This document shows, one piece after another, positions 61,401 to 64,000 of a stretch of DNA of 64,000 bases. Below the pieces are notes generated by a model. It ran no database searches, had not been told where the DNA came from, and saw only the letters and a program-made list of their open reading frames with translations. Every line of letters begins with the position of its first letter. The stretch's first letter is position 1. The position numbers were made by a program, and so were the translations under genes. This stretch comes from Terebella lapidaria (Eukaryota > Annelida > Polychaeta > Terebellida > Terebellidae): contig OX424555.1 in the NCBI GenBank assembly GCA_949152475.1, positions 12,728,868-12,792,867 on the forward strand. The letters are read 5' to 3'.

Positions 61401-62038
61401 TACACAGCTACGTGGTGCTTGATACGCTTCTCAACCCCCTCTCCGGTCATAAACCCAATGAATCTGTCAAGGCAATATAGTTCCAACAGCACTAGGGAAG
61501 GTAGCAAGTGGGGAATGGGGGAATGGTGTGTTGAAATATTTATGAGATAGGACTGATTAGTCCTAGTTTTAGTAATCAAAATCTACATTATTTGTTCAAA
61601 GTAATGCCATTAATTTCGGGAAATAATTATCACTGTACTGCATGAACAACTCTGTAATACAGTATATTATCATGATTATATAATGATTGGATGAAATTGA
61701 TAAAAAAATGTAAATTTTCAGCTGATGGAAATAGTCAACGATGACCTGGTTGGAATATGTTGGATAGTGAGGTTTTTGTTCAAAACATCCATTCAGAACA
61801 TTCACGCTAGAATTTTAACAAATACAATTTGTTAAAGAAATGGTAAACATGGTGAATATTCAACAGTGCACATGGATAATGTTAACGTATTTGGTGGAGG
61901 ATGTCCACAGGGTGTGTGAGTAGGACATACCTTGGATGGAGGCCTCCGCCGCGGTCGCAAGGTCCATCACCTCCGAGTTCACCTGGTTAGCCGTCACACT
62001 GTTGGAGAGGAACGGACATCTCGCCACCTGCTTCACCT
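55408..62038 (-). CDS. ALAS: 5-aminolevulinate synthase, mitochondrial (5' end missing)
   Basis: Exons in order: 62038-61931, 59061-58975, 58860-58711, 58514-58292, 57951-57767, 57563-57384, 57221-57057, 56927-56788, 56650-56522, 55743-55408; 567 residues visible and every junction in frame. ALAS condenses glycine and succinyl-CoA with PLP to form 5-aminolevulinate, the first step of heme synthesis, in mitochondria. Signatures: [69 protein letters not shown], and [12 protein letters not shown] with the PLP lysine (codon 56925-56923, just after an exon junction), [23 protein letters not shown]. The N-terminal exons carry two Cys-Pro heme-regulatory-type motifs, RCPFL and GCPVF. The C-terminal [11 protein letters not shown] matches the animal extension. 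The first visible exon begins mid-codon after an acceptor, so the start and transit peptide lie further upstream, unidentified. Whether it is ALAS1- or ALAS2-like cannot be decided. Confidence 0.95.
55899..56465. mobile_element. 567-bp fold-back element at a TTAA target, last ALAS intron
   Basis: Left AGCAGCCGCCTTC, right inverse GAAGGCAGCTGCT, flanked by TTAA on both sides (55895-55898, 56466-56469). Nearly the whole element is self-complementary, for example GATTTTGACGATTACAGTCC against GGACTGTAATCGTCAAAATC. TTAA targets are typical of piggyBac and Kolobok families. No transposase. Confidence 0.85.
58263..58282. other. 20-bp poly-C tract next to an ALAS donor site
   Basis: Twenty Cs on the plus strand; in the ALAS transcript this is a G20 run starting 9 nt after the start of the intron that follows exon 58514-58292. 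Confidence 0.85.
59448..59477 (+). other. G-quadruplex-forming tract in an ALAS intron
   Basis: GGGGTGGGGTGGGGT followed by a run of 14 Gs: at least four G-runs of four or more with single-base loops. On the plus strand, so the ALAS transcript carries the C-rich complement. Confidence 0.8.
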
Positions 62039-62555
62039 CTGCAACACACAACATGAAGTAAATGCATAAGACGTGAGGAGATAGTCTGTATGGTCAAGCA
62101 ATCTGAATTATTCCCGATGTACAATTAACTACACTGATAGTACACAAATGTCAGATGAACAAGTATATCATGTACTGTAGCAATTGCAAATCTTCAAAGT
62201 ATACTGTACAATGTTCACATTGGGAATGTTAAGAAATATCCCATATTAGTGAAAGGCAGCAAATGTTTTATTTCTTTTGTAGTTTTAAGTCTTACCGGTA
62301 TGTTTCAAGTCTGCTGTACAATGTATGACTGTAAAGATGATTTGCGTGCCTCAGACTTGCAGATAAACAAACCACTCACAAATTTCCCCAATTGATGGCT
62401 AAAATTGGTTTGCAGCCATGTATTACAGGTCAAGCTTCACGGTGGTAAAGGAGTATGATATCGATCAAGGAAATTGATCTGATCAGACCTAGTGGTTTGT
62501 TTTCTGCTATTTGAACACGTCTCCTGCCATGCTTAGGCCACACCAAATTGTAAAG
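62039..62555. other. Upstream intron or flank of ALAS, no gene seen
   Basis: The missing first coding exon of ALAS must lie beyond 62038 on the minus strand. I looked for an ATG-led amphipathic presequence ending one base into a codon at a GT donor and found no convincing candidate here. Confidence 0.35.
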
Positions 62556-62800
62556 TTGGTCTATGGATTTTCCCCCAAAATGTTCTATACGGAGGAGATT
62601 TTTTTTTTTTTTACAAGTAAATTTTTCCATCTATGGAATTTTGACCAAAATTTTCTATACGGAGAATTTTTTTTTTTTACAATTAAATATTTCTTGTATG
62701 GATTTTCGACAGTAATTTTCTGTACGCGGGAAATTTTCTTACAAAATAAAGTTTTTCTTAACAGACTTTCGACTAATATTTTCTATACGGAGGGTATTTT
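62556..62800 (+). repeat. Degenerate ~65-bp tandem repeat, four units
   Basis: Four imperfect copies of TTTTCTATACGGAGGAGATT, a T-rich run, ACAAGTAAA and TATGGATTTTCGACC. The 118-codon plus frame over it is Phe-rich and not a gene. Confidence 0.7.
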
Positions 62801-62991
62801 GGTCAAATGTTCCCACTCAGATTGTTATTACAGGTATCACATGTGGATCCAAGAGTTTTTACTATGAATTTTACATACACATCTCAGCGCACACGTTGTT
62901 CAACTCGTATAAACAAAGAATGAAACAATTATGTGCATGAGATACTAGTACACACTTTATTATGGCCTCTATATGCACCAAAATGAATGTA

Positions 62992-63177
62992 CAGTGGTCC
63001 CTGTAAGATAAGACCTCAACGTTTGCAGAGAAAATGAGGTCTTATCTCACCATGCTTACAGGAAGTCTTATTTCACAGGTTCATCTACATGTTAAACTGA
63101 TCTTTGGGAAATACAAAAAAGTCTTTACAGACAGAGAAGTCTTATTTCAGAGGTGTCTTATCTAATAGGGACCACTG
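62992..63177. mobile_element. 186-bp Tc1/mariner-like MITE, copy 2
   Basis: Same family as 53790-53958 in opposite orientation. Begins CAGTGGTCCCTGTAAGATAA, ends TAGGGACCACTG, flanked by TA (62990-62991, 63178-63179). Confidence 0.9.
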
Positions 63178-63299
63178 TAATTAATATAATCAGTTAGGAC
63201 ACATATTGTTAACATAGAGATCTCAATAGGTGAGAAATATGGAGAAAGATGTAAGTATTGGTATTATTAAATGTTTTGGGATTAGAAAGTACCATTACC

Positions 63300-64000
63300 G
63301 TAAAGTACCTAATAGACGCGCAGTGCGCGAGTGGGAGAGCTCGGGTGCGCGTTTAATTAACTCACGAAATATCATACATTGAGGCGCTTCTCTTGAGAAA
63401 TGCTAAATTCGCGAATTTACGGTAGCACGCACATGGCTTTGTTTACAAGGAAGTTTCCTTGGCCAGTGTGCGCATGCGCATTTGAGGCTTCCGGCAATGG
63501 CGTCTCCTGACACTGGTGCGAAACTCAAATTCATTCGTTCGTGTCTTCCATGTGTATGAAAATAACTTGTCTCCTGAAATAGGCGAGAAACTTGTTTGTG
63601 AAGCAGAAGTGGACAACAAACATGATCGGTTTGCCGTCGCCATCGTGAAAAACCAGTCCGTAGTGGGACACATTCCCAGGGAAAATAGTCGAGTGTCTCA
63701 CTTCTTTTTGAAGAGGGATGGGCAGATTATTGCAGCAGTGATCGGACATCAACATAAAACGCGGCCTGTCATTGGGAGCCAGCCTGTGACAATAGGCTCA
63801 TATCCATGCACCTCACCCCCCCCCCCCCCTCCAAAACTTGGTTTACTAGTGTGTGTACATGGGTAAAAGAATGAAGTTTCATCCCATTCTCCAATTCTTA
63901 CGCATGCTTCTAGGTATAGATTTTTTCCCGTGCACTCACCCGATCTTCAAAAAGGGGGGTGCCTTTCTATTAGGTAACGTGCTTCTATTAGGTACTTTAC
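63300..64000. mobile_element. TIR-bounded element carrying a HIRAN-domain gene (right edge may be cut)
   Basis: GTAAAGTACCTAATAGA at 63300 is matched by its inverse ending CTATTAGGTACTTTAC at the window edge; a second inner TTCTATTAGGTAACGTGC repeats the motif. The interior is GC-richer near the left end (GCGCGAGTGGGAGAGCTCGG) and contains the HIRAN frame. The true right border and any target duplication lie outside the window. Confidence 0.65.
63497..63775 (+). pseudogene. HIRAN-domain protein, frameshifted
   Basis: Frame from about 63516 encodes VFHVYENNLSPEIGEKL, then CEAEVDNKHDRFAVAIVK and VVGHIPRENSRVSHFFLK, a clear HIRAN pattern (FHVY, DRFAVAVV, VGHIPR). The likely start ATGGCG at 63497 is in a different frame. 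The two frames meet at TCGTTCGT (63535-63542): a 4-bp tandem duplication of TCGT explains the shift. HIRAN domains bind DNA 3' ends in HLTF and also occur in transposon-borne proteins in invertebrates. After ~63780 the frame runs into a poly-C tract, so the protein is short or its other exons are lost. Confidence 0.7.

Noticed and set aside
62511..62867. 118-codon Phe-rich protein upstream of ALAS
   Set aside because: It follows the period of a degenerate ~65-bp T-rich repeat.

Overview
The window is nuclear DNA of an animal, most likely a marine invertebrate. Genes are split by GT-AG introns, there are many short non-autonomous DNA transposons and long minisatellites, and one receptor is of a type best known from lancelets, molluscs and echinoderms. 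I favour a lancelet-like or other non-vertebrate bilaterian genome, but this is an inference from style and cannot be proven from the sequence alone.

Layout: 1-945 is the end of a 42-bp minisatellite. 1865-10669 (+) is a five-exon gene for a ~2059-residue multidomain 7TM receptor of the GRL101/LGR kind: signal peptide, trefoil, CUB-like, C-type lectin, LDLa, LRR, 7TM. 11.3-22.3 kb is transposon territory: a TA-flanked element, a hAT-type MITE with perfect 8-bp target duplication, a decayed Ty3/gypsy pol, a tRNA-related SINE, and fold-back elements around a palindromic CTCAAAATTTTGAG satellite. 23.3-34.1 kb (+) holds two tandem paralogues of a DraG-type ADP-ribosylglycohydrolase, each with eight exons in the same phases. 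36.9-41.8 kb (-) is a five-exon UBE2N (Ubc13) gene, convergent with the second hydrolase. 42.7-51.8 kb is a ~9-kb array of a 63-bp satellite, and its flank is duplicated. 55.4-62.0 kb (-) is most of a 5-aminolevulinate synthase (ALAS) gene whose first coding exon was not found. The right edge carries a TIR-bounded element with a frameshifted HIRAN-domain gene.

The genes do not form one pathway. UBE2N and ALAS are housekeeping genes, the hydrolases are a local duplication, and the receptor is a fast-evolving surface protein. The most striking structures are non-genic: a minisatellite before the second hydrolase whose unit copies that gene's own 3' splice site and start codon; an intronic array that repeats perfect DR1/extended half-site nuclear-receptor motifs about ten times; nested transposons whose empty sites can be read from related copies in the same window; and a 63-bp array that stays open on both strands. 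Nearly all long open frames in the arrays are by-products of repeat periods divisible by three.

All exon coordinates were worked out by hand from splice consensus, frame and protein similarity; every model closes in frame.
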